A DNA stretch of 64,000 nucleotides, from NCBI GenBank assembly GCA_905331475.1, contig CAJNYU010002165.1:98476-162475 (forward strand). The letters run 5' to 3'. Positions 13,095 to 25,711 of this stretch are shown here, piece by piece (the first letter of the stretch is position 1; the number at the start of each line of letters is the position of its first letter). Source of the DNA: Rotaria socialis (lineage: Eukaryota > Rotifera > Eurotatoria > Philodinida > Philodinidae). A program made the position numbers and the translations under genes. The notes beneath the pieces are model-generated. The model did not search any database. It was given only the letters and a program-made list of their open reading frames with translations, and was not told the DNA's origin.

Positions 13095-13167
13095 GCCCGG
13101 GTAGCTCAGTCGGTAGAGCGTGTGGCTTTTAACCACAATGTCCAGGGTTCGAGCCCCTGCTCGGGCG
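13095..13167 (+). tRNA. tRNA-Lys (anticodon TTT)
   Basis: A full cloverleaf with no intron. Acceptor GCCCGGG (13095-13101) pairs with CTCGGGC (13160-13166, one G-U), with discriminator G at 13167. The D arm contains the A box TAGCTCAGTCGG. The anticodon stem TGTGG/CCACA encloses loop CTTTTAA with anticodon TTT at 13128-13130. The T arm has the B box GGTTCGAGCCC. It closely resembles animal lysine tRNAs and reads AAA/AAG codons. It lies alone between protein genes. Confidence 0.97.
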
Positions 13168-13176
13168 AACTAGTCC

Positions 13177-13186
13177 TTTTTTTTTT
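13177..13186 (+). terminator. RNA polymerase III T-run terminator
   Basis: Ten consecutive T residues start 10 nt past the discriminator base of tRNA-Lys, as expected for a Pol III stop. Confidence 0.85.
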
Positions 13187-14653
13187 ATTTCTCTCTCTCT
13201 CTCACTTTGTAATCATTCTATTTTTTTCTATCTAACATCAGCAGACCAAAAGTAACAATGCACGAGAACAAGCAGATGATCATGTCATCTGAGAGAGATT
13301 TGCGCAGAATAAAAGAAGAGAATGAAAGAAAATTTTATTGATATGTCTATCGTCATCGTCGTCATTTCGCTTTTTTTCTTATGTTTCTTTTCATTTTTTT
13401 TCTTTTCTCGTTCACACCATTCCAAAATAAGCATGATCATCAGTAACGCAAATGTCATTCATTGTTAGTGTTAGTGTTTGAATGAATGAATGAATGCAAT
13501 GACACACCCGTCGTGCGTTTGTTCATCATTAGTACAAGTAAGTTATAAATCCTGCGGAAATAGATTTGTTAAATAACAAGAGCATGTCTAATAGACCGAA
13601 ACCTTTTCTCTGTATTATTATGATTGACCTATGGAAAAGAAAGAAAATATTAATGTTTCTCTTTCTTTAATAAATGTATAACGACGCATTTTCTTTTTCT
13701 TTTTGGCACATGTTTTTAAACGAGATACTCACGCCATACTCATACGAACAACGACAGGTCAAATAAATAGGAGTGAACTTGTGAATCACCATTTCACGAA
13801 TAGAAACTCGTGTGCCATTAAAACTCGAGATAAACGATATAAGTTTAGTAAGTGTTTTTTCTAGATTTCTTTTTCAATAAAATTATTGATCTCTACGATT
13901 TGACAGTTCGGAAATAATTAGAATCTATTGAATAGATAAATAATAATAATACGTTTTTCCTATTGATCTTCTTGTTATATAGTAGATTTATTCAGAATTT
14001 CTACTAAATAAGGCTATTAAAATTCATCATTGGCGTAGTTTTATGTTGCAAGGCTCTTGGAAAAATCTCTAGAGTAATTAGAAATAGTTACTACGATAAA
14101 ACGCACGATATATTTCGAAGAATATATGAATAGATTTGATGTTTGTCCTTCCATGTACATATATATTAAAATAATAATTATTTATGTATATCTTGCTAAT
14201 TCTTATCTTTTATAAAAAATCCTTCAATGAGTCAAATCTCGTTAGAGAAATGCAGAACATGTATATAATGTATCTATCTTCTTTTTCTCTGCTTCTCCTT
14301 GACTCAGTTGGCTTATCATATCAGTGATATGATAGTTGCATGATCTTTGCTTATTGTCTGCATTTATATGTATCTAATTGGGGTGTGTCAACGACTAGAG
14401 TAAAGTACAGTGAAACAGTTTTGACGACTGAAAGACAAGGTTGTATGTGTCCTTGCCGTTACTCTATTCTGTATTTTTTTGTCGGATCATGCATCAATGT
14501 CAATTCATGTTGATCATACAGATATAATCTATACATACGTATATATATATATAAGCTTCAGATGTGATGTGACAACAATATATATATATATATATATACA
14601 TATATCTATTTACAATAATAAATTCGAAGAAAGCAATCGATCAAGAAACATAG
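13187..14653. other. Intergenic with simple repeats
   Basis: Nothing coding seen. It holds an AATG run near 13478-13497 and (TA)n tracts near 14543 and 14579-14597. The 5' region of the TRIM gene must be here. Confidence 0.5.
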
Positions 14654-17600
14654 ATGGGCTCAACATTAGTCGAAACAATCAATATTAATGCTAAAGATTT
14701 TACTGAACACTTTCTAACATGTTCAACATGTATCAATCAATTCTCATCGGATTCCCGTGATCATCAACCAAAATTATTACCATGTTCACATACGGTTTGT
14801 CGACAGTGTTTAGAACGTATTGTAAATTCCCAACCAAGATCCGATGCCATTAAATGTATGTGAAAGAAAAAAGAAACTTGTTTTTCTAAGGCTTTTTGGT
14901 TTTTTAATAAATAGGTCCAATCTGTCGGGAACATATATTATTACCCAGAGGTAACTTTATAAATAAATAATATTATTTGTTTTTCTTATTAAAAAAGAGA
15001 ATAATTGAAATTCGTAGGTGGTGTTACTTCTTTTCCGCCATCATTTATCGTCAATCAATTACTTGACTTGATGCTTCGATTACGTCGTGACGTTATTCCT
15101 AAATGTAATTTACACTCGAATGAAGAATTATTATTTTGTGAAACATGCGATAAGATTTTTTGTCAATTATGTGATCAACATCAAATATCAGCTGAACATA
15201 CAATTGTACCATTTTCATTAGCTATTAAACGCATGAATGAAATTTTATTTTTCAAAGCATCCAAAAGTAAGAATTCCATTGAAATCAATAGAAGAACGTT
15301 TTAAATGTATTAAGAGTTATTTAGAAAATAGATTTCTATGTATTTAGTCTATTGAAGATTTTTCTAAAATCATGCGTTGCTAGATTGTAAGATAAGAATG
15401 TTTTGCTTTTATCATTCTGGTTGTGAATCTCTAGATATTTCGATTATAATCATAAGAAATTCTAATTGTTTTATTTCCAACATAGCTATTAACTGTTTGG
15501 ATCATGCACTTGAAGTTGTTAACAGTGAAATCATGCGACTTGACAGTAGTATGGAAAAGGCTGGTAAATTTTTCTATAAACAAAATTTCCATTTTTATAA
15601 TTAATTATTTATTAGCTGAAGCAGTAAATCGATCATTTAATGAAATAAAAAGTTATGTAGAAAATCGTCGAAATAATTTATTACAATCACTTAAAAGAAC
15701 AAAAGATCATAAGTTGACAGTTTTAAATGATCAATTAAATGTTATAACAAGTAGATAACCGTTAACAATTTCGTTATTTTCTTTTTATATTTATATTTTC
15801 TTTTTCATAGATGAAAAAAGTAAAATTGAACATGAATGTGCTGTATTTCAACAAGCATCGGATATTCATATATTAACTCAACGCATTCAAGAATTAAACG
15901 ATCGTATTGAACGTATGTCACTTTTAGGTGAACCACGAGAAAATTCATTTATGAAATTTGAATTTCGACATAATCAAGCATTACAAGATTTAGCACGTTC
16001 ATTAAATAGTGTTGGTCGTATACGCGTATCATCCACATATCCGCCTTTGTGTACAGCAAAAATTGAACCCGCTGTTGCTAATCTTCAGTGTGCTATTCAT
16101 ATTGAAACAGTTGATTATAATGGAAATATACGTATGGATGGCGGTGATCCATTAACAGTTAACATTTATGATCCATATAGAAAATTATGTGAATATAACT
16201 TTCATGATAAACAATGTGGAACATATACCATTATATTTCGTCCATTGATAAGTGGAAATCATAAAATTGATATAAGAATATTTGATCGACCTATATCAGG
16301 TTCACCGTTTGTTGTTCATGTAACTCAACATAATAATCCATTATGGTCATTTGGTAAAAAAAAAAGAGAGATTTCGTTTTTGAAATTTTAATTTTCTAAT
16401 TTAAAAGGTAAACGAGGTCGTGGTGAAAATGAATTATCAATGCCGGTGAGTGTCATTGTTAATGATTGTACAGAACGAGAACAAGTGGTGTATGTACTCG
16501 ATCCGGGAAATAGTCGAATAAAATGTCTAACACATGATGGAAAACTCATGGGACATCTTGGTAAGGATAAAAAAAGACATTGTTCTGTTGGTTTTCATTT
16601 ATTAATCAATGACAATGGCTATTTTATATTGGAAAATTAGCTTCACTGGTATTTCAGTGAACAGAAAAAATTATTTTTTCTTATGTTCGTTGCAGTTTAT
16701 AAATATTGGATTCTATTCAATTCAATTTGATCGTTGAAACAATTTAAGGCTTACGCTTAATAATGACTGTTACTTGATAAATAGTCAAAAATTTCATTCT
16801 AACACTATATATTTTTCATAATAGGCTACTATGCCATTTATAGTATAATTTTAAAGCTTTGAATGAACGGTTTATTGTTTTAAATTTTAACTGACATCAA
16901 AATTAAATCAAGAAACACTTAATCTTATTTACTTCTACTAATAGAACCTGTTTAACCGAAACAGACTATCTTTGTTTTAATGAAGCATTTTCAATTTAAG
17001 TGATATAATCACTTTGTATTGTACTACTAGCATACTACATATTTTCTCTGCAAACATTGAGGACCATCTTGCAATAATCAGGACATAATTGGTTGCTACG
17101 TTCAGACTATGACGCATTGTGTCGATGACCTCTATCTATTGCATATCTGAAATAGTCATTCTCTTCTTTCTTTTGTTAATAATCTAAGAGTCCTATTAAA
17201 TTTTCTGTTGTATTATTCTATGAAGAAAATATTTCATATATCATAAGTAATATCTAATCATTGTTTTTATTTTTAGCAACTGATTCTCTTCTTGAACCTA
17301 CAAGTACCGGTCTAGCATATCGTTCTTCCACATCAACATATTATCTTCTTGATTGGAAAAGTAAATTAATAAGTGCATTTTCTTTAACAAATTCTGATAC
17401 ATCATTAATGGAAAATAGTCAGATTAATATAAATCATCAAATCACCTGCTCAGCGTTTAATGAACCTGTACAAATAGCTTTGTTTAAGCAGCATCTTCAT
17501 TCTTTACTTATATGTGACAGCAATACATTATTAATTATTGATAGTCGTACAGGTGATTTAATACATAAAATTGATCCACGTTCATTAGGTATTAAAACTA

Positions 17601-18140
17601 TAAAAGCATTCACAATCGGCTTGCAAGATGAAATTATTATTGGTGATCATCATTTGCATATTTTATCTTACGAAGGAAAATATTTACGACAGATAGTTTC
17701 TACAAAACAACAACAAATTGTTGATGTCGATATTCATATTGCTCATCAGCCACCCGATCTTATACCAACATATTACAAACAACAACAGTCGCTAGCAGCG
17801 AATTCTGATGAATCGACATCTTCAAATAGTTTAGCATCGAAAGGAGGTAAAAACAAAATTTTCATTATTCTGACTGGTTTCTTTTAATTTTGTTTTTGTG
17901 CTCCCAGGATTTTATACGGCACTATGTGTAGATGTCAATGGTCTTTTATTGGCGGGAAAATGTGGAAAAGATGGAATTGCTCATATTGAAATCTATAATA
18001 ATCATGGTCATCTATTACGTATGATTGATTCACACAGTCAACGTTTGCGAAGACCATGTTCATTGGCCACAACACGCGATGGGTGTGTACTTTGTGTTGA
18101 TTTAACAACAGATTCAGTACGAAAATATCGATATACTTGA
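14654..18140 (+). CDS. TRIM2/TRIM3-type RING-B-box-filamin-NHL protein
   Basis: Nine exons (14654-14855, 14915-14950, 15018-15266, 15486-15563, 15616-15750, 15811-16353, 16408-16560, 17277-17846, 17908-18140) encode 732 aa. It is predicted to be an E3 ubiquitin ligase of the neuronal TRIM2/TRIM3 class. In order: a RING finger with Cys23, Cys26, Cys44, His46, Cys49, Cys52, Cys68 and Cys71; one B-box (CNLHSNEELLFCETCDKIFC); a coiled coil to about residue 300; a filamin/ABP280 domain at ~310-405 ending PISGSPFVVHV; and an NHL propeller from ~415 ending RPCSLATTRDG...KYRYT, like the vertebrate PQGLALTSDG...AYRYLQ end. A Gln/Ser-rich insert (about TYYKQQQSLAANSDES) interrupts the propeller. Every intron is phase 1. 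Intron 7 is unusually long (716 bp). An acceptor-like catag directly precedes the ATG. Confidence 0.9.
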
Positions 18141-21100
18141 ACTCTCAGTTTTATACTTTTTCCTCAGGCTTTTTCTTCCGTTTTCTGCGTTTAAATAAGT
18201 GTGTGTGCGTGTGAGTGTGAGTGTCAGATAGCGAACCCTTATATTTCTTGAACATTTCGTTTGGTATTTTTCTTGACGTTTTTTTGTTTGTTTGTGGGCT
18301 GTACATTTGTTTCTGGTTATGTGTACAAAGTTTATTATCGTTCTTTGATTTGTAAATTTTTTTATACTATATAAGTACTTCTTTTGAAAATTCTTCTGTT
18401 AAAAAAAAATATGAAAACTGCATACCGATGGAGATTTTATTGAAAAAGAAATGTTGTTTTTCCATTCTACGCGTAACGAACTCGTCGAAGTTGAAGGATC
18501 GAAGGAGTTTTATTCTTAAATCAATGCAATAGAAAACAATTAAGATAATCTTGAAGTTCTCCTGGGAATAAAACTAAAACTTCACAAGATTCCCGAGTGA
18601 CGACCTCCCTTGGAGATACATCATTACTGCTTCTTCAGGCGAGATAGTTTGTGAGAAGCTATTCTTGGAGAATAGTACTCAATGACTCAGAAAATCGAAC
18701 TCTTGTATTGTTTTTAGAACTATTTGATGACCTTTTGACCGAGTGTGCTTTCTGATTTAAATTACAATATTTTTTTTTAGAGAAAATCACATGCAGATTT
18801 GACTTCATGATCAGAAATAAATATGAAAAACGACATTCTTAATTGTGCTGTATTGAACATTTGAATTCATTATTTTAATGTTTTCTTCTTCTGTTAAATT
18901 TCAATAATTTTCATCTGATAGAATAAAGAATTTTCTATGATAAATTTCCGTAAATGAAAATACGTTGTTTTTCAAGAAGCAATGGCATGCAAGAATATGC
19001 ATTTTGCTCTCTCTCTCGATCAATATATTTTCTACATAACTGTGATTCATATGAATGAATTTACTTCATATACGTTGCAAGCTGAAAACATACAAAGAGA
19101 GAGAGAGAGAGAGAGTAAATATGAAACTGAGAACGTGCAGCAATGGAAATTAGCAAAAAAGAAAACTTTGCTTTATTCCCAAAGGTGTAGTCATAAGGTC
19201 AATCGTTTATTTCTATATTACATGCAATTGTTTTGGTTATTTCTAAACATTGAACTAGATGAGTAATTCATTTTTAATGAATTATTTTTAACAGTCTAAA
19301 AATGACTTACACACTATTCACAGACTACTTCGTTGCTAGTCACTTATATTAGACATGTAGAATATTTTTCTTTACCTGATTTCAATCATATTTTGAAAGC
19401 ATCTAAACAAGTTAAATCTGCATTTCATTCAAATTCTTTATTATTAATAAAAACCCAAGTGTGTGTTGAGTAACATTAATGACGAATACAATTCCGTTAA
19501 TAATGTAAAAAAGAAAATCTATGAGGATTTTTACAATATCATATATTGCTACAGAGAATTTTTTCAATAACAGAAAAATATGATCATGATAATAGTTTAG
19601 ACACATCAATGTAACAAAATAGAGCATGCTGTTTTTGAAAGTTATTATACAATTTATTTTTATCTTAATTATGTTTTCGTTAACTACCGTGCTTCAGTCG
19701 TAGTAAAAAGTCAATAAACAAAAAACTTTGACTGGTAAGCAAATCATTCCTGTTAATATTGATATAAGGAGTAGTAGTGAGAAAAAAAATGTGAACACGA
19801 AAATAATTTCTATCGAAATAAACAAACTACCTGTTGAAAAACAAAAGCATAAAATATTCGCCTTTTTAATGTTGCATTAAAAAACACGAACTTGAAACAA
19901 AAACAAATAATAAAAATGTCAAAAGCCAAGCTGTATTAATCAACGAAAAATGCCGTTGAAATTAATTGTTTAATATGTGTTTTCATTTTAACATTATTTA
20001 AGCGACATCTTTGGAAAAAAACTGTATTATATTGATAAAACGATTTTTTTGTTTTCAGATTGGTTCCATTCTATATCCATCCATGTGAGAGAAACAAATA
20101 TATATATATATATATCAAGAGATTAATTTTTATATACGACAAAAAAGTTTTAATAATTCATCTATAATATTGATCTGCCTTCATGTTTTTGATTCCTAAT
20201 CTTGCTGACTAATATCACTTGCATGTTAGTTTATCCTCTTTACCTTTGGCGCCTACTCGTGTGTGCGTGTATTTAATAACAGGCCATATATTGTGTTTGT
20301 GTCAAAGCAAATATAATAATGCATAAAACAGCGACAACAATATCAATGAATTCGACAGAAAAAAATCCAAAGACTCACTCTGTAAGTTAATAATTACTTC
20401 TGTTGTTCTAAAAAAACGTAGAAAAATCATGTTCATACTATAGCTATCATGTTAGGCTAATGTCATTTGTTGTTTTTCTATCACTTTTACTGTCCTTTGA
20501 CATTACGATTAAAGGAAGTAAACTTTCCGGTATTACTTTTATTAGTTATTCTTGTCTATCAGCTATTAATCGTACACTTTTCAGCCTCATCTTTATATAT
20601 GTTAATATATCATTTAATAATCAATTTAGAATAGACGATACTATGCAGAATACAACACCATTATTAACTATACATGATTCATTTGTACGACCTTTTGCGC
20701 TTGAATCACAATTAAGATTTCCTATTTCAACAGATACTGATCAGGTGAAAATAAAAATCATAGTAAATAAAACTTGTCATTTTTTTTTACAAAAGTTTCG
20801 AAGCTTTGGGGCTTCTCAATAGAAACAAATTTAGTTTTATTTGACTTCATCCATACTTGTCATCAATGAAGGGCTTTTCATACTGGACAAAATATTTGTC
20901 GATGCCAATTATTGTCATCATGAAGAATTTATTGATCTAAATAAAGGCAATTCTTTTGCATTGTTTAAGTACTACTTAGTAATCACGAAGGTTTCGAGTA
21001 TTAGTAATACTTGGAAAAAATTTTCTAGTTTCTTTCTTTAAATTTCGACAAACAAGAATAAAGATCTCTTTTTTTATAGAAATTTTTTTAGTAAAGTCTT

Positions 21101-21534
21101 CTCTTTTCTTTCTTTTCCCATCTTTTACTTACTAGTCATGCTCTATTGTCGTTGAATTCATGATAAAAAGTTGATTAATTATTAATCGTCCGACGTCGAT
21201 ATATAGCATCACGTTATTTTCATAACATGAATATAGTTTTATTAATTCAAACAGTACAGCGTCTAACAGTTTGAAAGCAAATTCAATATTCTAATTGATT
21301 GTAAAGGTATTTGAAAAATTTTTTTTTTTCGTTTCATGACGAATACGCTCACTCACCTGTGTCCTTCAAGGGAAATATTTATATTTATATTTGCTTTTGT
21401 GTCTTCGCTCATTCAAAACAAATGCATCGACGAAAGAACGAACGAACGAAAAACATATTATTTATTCACACATTACTTTCGCTATATAAAATACGTTTGT
21501 GACGTTCGATCATGCTATAGACTTATTTGGACTA
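18141..21534. other. Intergenic; possible alternative ORP first exon
   Basis: Largely AT-rich with (GA)n near 19096-19116 and (TA)n near 20098-20116. One block is noteworthy: 20643-20744 opens with ATG, encodes MQNTTPLLTIHDSFVRPFAL and continues to a Gln codon followed by a gtgaaa donor in phase 0. It could join ORP exon 2 (21807) in frame as an alternative first exon. No other exon recognised. Confidence 0.4.
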
Positions 21535-24500
21535 ATGATGAGTGACCAAAAAAGTAAGAAAGCATTAAAGTTGAAAACATTGGAAGAAATACAAAATGAT
21601 GGCGTTTATGAAATCCATCTTTTCCCAAAGAAACGCCGAACAACACCAAATAAATCACATGTGTTAGTAACAGCTGATGAAGATGATGACGTTGATGATC
21701 AAGTGAGATGATCATTTGAAAAATCGCTGCTTTAAGTTTTTAATAATAATAATAATCATTATTTTTATTATTCATATGTGATTATAAAATATATATATTT
21801 ATTTAGTTATTCAGTGATTCGGATATCGGTGATGATTCGGATGATGATGTACAGGGAGGAGTTATCGATAAATCAGTATCAGCAACTGGTCCAAAACGAA
21901 CCAAACAACGTAAGGTATGTAAAAATAGAAATCAGAAAAATAGAATGAAATTTTTCATCTCATCACTAATGATTATATTGCTGTCGTATTTTGTTTTTCT
22001 AAACTTCATTAGAGATACGCGGCCGAAGTTCTACAAGTAAGTCCTAATGATGATCCATCAAAATCAATGGTTACCATATCGAATTATATAATAAAAAAAC
22101 GTAAATGGCCTTATCGAGGTTGGCATAAACGTTTTTTTCAACTGGAAAACGGCTATTTGATATATACTAAATCTGAGCAAGACGTAAATAAATTGACTTC
22201 TCATGATTACAAGTCAAATAAAATATTGTTTTATTTGTTAAGATAAAACGTGGCCGATTAAATGCTAAATGCGATATTGGTTTATGTTTTGTAACATTTA
22301 TTCGTGAAACACAACGTATCGATATTGACGAATCCAATCGTGTTTATCATTTAAAAATAAAAGAAAAAAAAATCTTTGAACAATGGCTTGAGCAAATGGC
22401 ATTACATAGAAAATATCGACAAGACATACTTGAACGATATCGCCCAATTATTGACAGCGAAAACAAACAAACTAATAACGAAAATAATATTTCAAATAAG
22501 TAAAATACTATTTAAACATGAAGTTAAAAAATATTCGTTGATTTTTTTCTTGAAGTGTTCCATCATCATCTGATAGTTTTCTTTACAAGGGTAAGATTTC
22601 ACTTTTACTGTTTTTCTAAATTTTATCTCCTTTATTCTATATCAAAAATAGATTTTGCAGGCATTCAAAAACAATTGAGTACTCTATCAGATATACTTGA
22701 GCATATCAAAGTAAATACAAATTGTACGCCAACTAGTATATCATCAAAATCAACGGTAAATATTGTTTTTATTTTTCGACTAGACATTGGATTTCATGTT
22801 TATCGTTTAGGAAGGAAGTAAAGTAAGCGGCCATACGCCATCAGCTAGTATCAGTAGTGTCAGTTCCACGACATTACTTGATATGCATCGACAAGATTAT
22901 TATAATGGAGCAAAAAAAAGTTAGATTTTTAATATGAAAAAAATAATACTTAAAAAAATCGTTTTATATAGTTTTTGACAATTTAAACAATCTATATAAA
23001 TATATGTCGATCGCTGCTTTGGAACAACAAAAACAACTGGTAAAGAAATCTTGTTTCTTTTTTATTGAATTAAAAAAACCAACATTGATATGTTTTTTGA
23101 TTTTATTAGACTAATACATCAATTGGAGACGGTGATATTGTTTATCATTCATTATCACCATCGGGGTCAATGTCAAGACAAGGATCAGTTTTTTATGATG
23201 CACTAGATGTTCATAGTGCGCTAATAGCTCATGGTGGCAAAGATGGATTCGGAAAATTAGTATGTAAAAAACAGATAAGAGATACGTATATAGTGCTAGT
23301 AATAGAGAATTTCACTGTCGGTTGATAATTCAATTCCGTTAAATGTGACCTAACTATGAATACTTAAATAATAGAAATCGATTATGATAAACAAAGAGTT
23401 ATAAGTTGTATGAATTAGAAACAAAATCTATATGATAATTCTATGTATTTGCTGTTCTTGTTTTAATAGTCAGAATCAGAATCATCAAGCGATGGCGAAG
23501 ATGAAAGTCATACCGGTGAACTCGATCGTCAAATATCCGCTCTACCTCAATTAGGTAAATATTTGTATTTTAACTTTTTTTTCCAAAGGTTAACTGTTGT
23601 TCATTTTAGAGCCACCAAGAATGAAATGGCGTCGGTCATCTTTACCTGCAGGTGCACCGGACACAACAAATGTTGGTTTATGGAATATAATGCGTAAATC
23701 AATCGGCAAAGATCTATCTCGCATAGCAATGCCAATTGTATTAAATGAACCATTGGGTTTATTACAAAAATTATGTGAAGAAATGGAATATTCCGATTTA
23801 CTTGATCTTGCATCACAAACCGATGATGCTTTGCTACGTCTTGTCTATGTGGCTGCATTCATTGTATCGACATATTCATCAAATTATTATCGAACTGGCC
23901 GAAAGAATTTCAATCCATTACTTGGTGAAACATATGAATGTATACGAGAAGATAAAGGATGGAAATTTATTGCTGAACAAGTAAGAAGAAAACAGCATTT
24001 TCGATTGCTTTATTTTAGTTTTTAAATAATTCCTTCGTAGGTCAGTCATCATCCACCCATTAGTGTTTGTACTTGCGATTCGCCAAATTTTATATTTTCG
24101 CAGCGTATGATTTTTACAAACGAGAAAGAAAAGGTTTTCTATTTCTTGCTGTTCGTTTAGAATTACAAGCAAAAATTAAATTTTGGGGAAAATCAATGGG
24201 TATCACATATCTCGTTTTCTTTTAGTATCGTTAAATAATTATTGTTTGTTTTTAAATAGAAATTTTTCCTGATTCATTAAATGTATTAACATTTAAAAAA
24301 TATAACGAAACAATAACATGGAATAAATGTACGATGTGTATACATAATGTTCTTTCGCCTGAAAGATGGATTGATCATTATGGTGATGTTCTTGTTGAAA
24401 GTTCATTAGGAAATAAATCTCGTATAAGTTTGATACAAGTTTGTATTGCTATTATTTTTCAATTGAATAAAATTAGTTAGATTTACCATTTCATTTTAGA

Positions 24501-25320
24501 GTGATTATGGGACACGTTTAAATAATGTCGTGGGAGTCATTGAAGATATTAATGGAAAACAAGTACATAAACTATTTGGTCGTTGGCACGAAGAAGTTTA
24601 TTGTGGAAATGATCAAACGGCAAAATGTATTTGGCGACAAAGTATGTATCATACATTGAGCGAATATTCTGCATAGTAGTTTTACAATAAGCTCAACTAT
24701 TTTACTCTTTCTCAAAGATAATTCTAAGAATAGTTGTGTTAACATTTTTTAAACACTAAAAATTAACATGACACGAATGATATGCTCTTGGAGTCAAGTG
24801 TATATATAGAGATAAGTCAAACGGATTTGATTCGTTTTTGATACGATGTTTAAAACTTGGCTTATTGATAAAACGGAAGCTTGTTACTTGACCAATATCT
24901 ATCGTCTTTCATTGTATAGGTGCTGTGCCTGAAAATTCAAAGCAATATTATGGCTTTACACGATTTGCTATTGAATTAAATGAGCTTGATGAAGATCTTC
25001 GTCAACAATTGCCAGCAACCGATACACGTTTTCGACCTGATCAACGGTTTGTTAAATTTCTATAATTTATTTAATTTTTTATGGGCTTTTCTTTAATTCA
25101 CATTAGTCTTCTCGAAGCGGGTCAAGTCGAACAGGCTGAAAAAGAAAAAGCTCGCATTGAAGCAGCACAACGATCAAGGGCTACTACTAATTCAAGTCCG
25201 AAATGGTTCAAATGTGAAGGTGATCATTATGTATTGATTCGGGATGACGATCCATCTCATTATTATTGGAAGAAACGTGAAAACAATTGGATTGGTGTTG
25301 AATTTACACAATTATGGTAG
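21535..25320 (+). CDS. Oxysterol-binding protein-related protein, ORP3/6/7 class
   Basis: Seventeen exons encode 796 aa: 21535-21702, 21807-21914, 22013-22183, 22243-22499, 22556-22590, 22652-22755, 22811-22919, 22972-23039, 23110-23259, 23470-23554, 23610-23980, 24041-24104, 24161-24199, 24260-24438, 24500-24641, 24920-25046 and 25107-25320. ORPs move sterols and phosphoinositides between membranes at ER contact sites. Visible are an acidic N-terminus, a PH domain (~113-205; KKRKWPYRGWHKRFFQ), a FFAT-like VAP-binding motif SVFYDALDV (366-374), and the ligand-binding domain from ~430 with the family signature EQVSHHPP (541-548). Further on come KFWGKSME, CIHNVLSPERWIDHYG, the LPATDTRFRPDQR block and a C-terminal LW like ORP3. 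Two ATGs in tandem (21535, 21538) could start it; an acceptor-like ctatag ends at 21520. ORP3 is the best vertebrate match by eye. Confidence 0.92.
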
Positions 25321-25711
25321 AAACCAAAAAACTCAAACAACGCTATCGTGCAATGTTCATTAATGCTTTGCTTCCTAGTCACCTGTTCTTTTTAAGTTGA
25401 AGGAATTGACTGATTTGTATGAAGGTTATATTATAACATGGATTTAAAACACAAGGGGAAAGAAAAAAAGGTTTGTGTGTGTTAATTTTTAGTATACTTT
25501 GCCTTTCCACTAATGTATTGTAATTCCGTTTTTTTTCTTTTTTCTTTTCCTATTATTATTCGCTGCGCTTCTTTTTGTTTTTATTCAAATTAATAATGCT
25601 CAGTTGAAAAGTCAGAAGTGTGCAAATTAAAAATGATTATGGATTCAGCGTGAACTTATTATTTATAGAACGATATATTTATCTTAAAGATCAATAAATA
25701 TTGTACTAATA
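25321..25711. other. Short same-strand spacer, ORP to acidic protein gene
   Basis: 391 bp hold the ORP 3' UTR and the promoter, or trans-splice region, of the next gene. An AATAAA lies at about 25692, only ~15 bp before the next ATG. It may be a late ORP polyadenylation signal or a chance match in AT-rich DNA. Confidence 0.4.

Noticed and set aside
16561..16640. Continuation of the TRIM frame past exon 7 to a stop
   Set aside because: It is read-through into an intron; the donor gtaagg at 16561 and exon 8 at 17277 continue the NHL domain.
24105..24160. Apparent frameshift and stop in the ORP ligand-binding domain after VSHHPPISVCTCDSPNFIF
   Set aside because: A 56-bp GT-AG intron here restores the frame to QLQAKIKFWGKSME, the expected family sequence, so the gene is intact.
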